Positions 6,149 to 6,168 of a stretch of 6,168 bases of DNA are shown here, one piece after another. The stretch covers positions 1-6,168 of the forward strand of contig WRNL01000094.1 in the NCBI GenBank assembly GCA_009776625.1. Reading direction: 5' to 3'. Origin of the DNA: Methanomassiliicoccaceae archaeon. Lineage in GTDB: Archaea; Thermoplasmatota; Thermoplasmata; Methanomassiliicoccales; Methanomethylophilaceae. The number at the start of each line of letters is the position of its first letter. The stretch's first letter is position 1. A model generated the notes under the pieces. That model made no database searches. It was not told the DNA's origin and saw only the letters and a program-made list of their open reading frames with translations. Position numbers and translations under genes: made by a program.

Positions 6149-6158
6149 GATATATATC
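6149..6158. promoter_or_regulatory. Palindromic TATA element at the right edge
   Basis: GATATATATC is a perfect palindrome in GC-rich surroundings, preceded on the plus strand by an A-rich stretch (GAAAAT, 6139-6144) that could serve as a TFB recognition element. It most likely drives a rightward gene starting just beyond the window. Because it is symmetric it could also serve leftward transcription towards the hydrolase. The GGAGG at 6159-6163 would be upstream of the expected transcription start for a rightward message. Confidence 0.4.
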
Positions 6159-6168
6159 GGAGGCGGTG

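Overview
The window looks archaeal. The coding DNA is GC-rich, isoleucine is often ATA and arginine mostly AGG, Shine-Dalgarno-like GGAGG tracts precede some starts and TATA-like boxes precede others, and the enzymes are typical of anaerobes. A methanogen-related Thermoplasmatota lineage, such as Methanomassiliicoccales, is my best guess. It is inferred from gene content and codon style; no marker gene is present. All five stop codons are TGA.

Layout. (1) Positions 2-2352 hold the end of a 2-oxoacid:ferredoxin oxidoreductase operon of the 2-ketoisovalerate (VOR) type. It consists of the alpha subunit VorB, cut by the left edge, and a single polypeptide that fuses the TPP-binding beta subunit to the gamma subunit. 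The two genes overlap by 4 bp (ATGA). (2) Positions 2353-2944 carry no convincing gene. They hold a head-to-tail array of seven 23-bp repeats (2443-2603), then a C-rich, apparently non-coding stretch with small inverted repeats and a likely promoter. (3) Positions 2945-5161 hold a two-gene unit: an XRE-type helix-turn-helix/cupin regulator and, 9 bp downstream, a full-length acyl-CoA synthetase of the AMP-forming adenylate family. (4) A convergent alpha/beta hydrolase lies on the minus strand (5979-5182). The two facing genes end 20 bp apart, and both stop codons sit in the arms of one perfect 9-bp inverted repeat, probably a shared terminator. (5) The right edge (5998-6168) is intergenic, with TATA-like elements on both sides.

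How the genes may work together (inference). The ligase would activate a carboxylic acid to its CoA thioester, and VOR can interconvert branched acyl-CoA with the 2-oxoacid using ferredoxin. Together they would let the cell take up short branched-chain fatty acids and build valine, leucine or isoleucine from them, or run the reverse to degrade amino acids. The HTH-cupin protein is the likely local regulator. The least explained element is the 23-bp tandem array between the two units.
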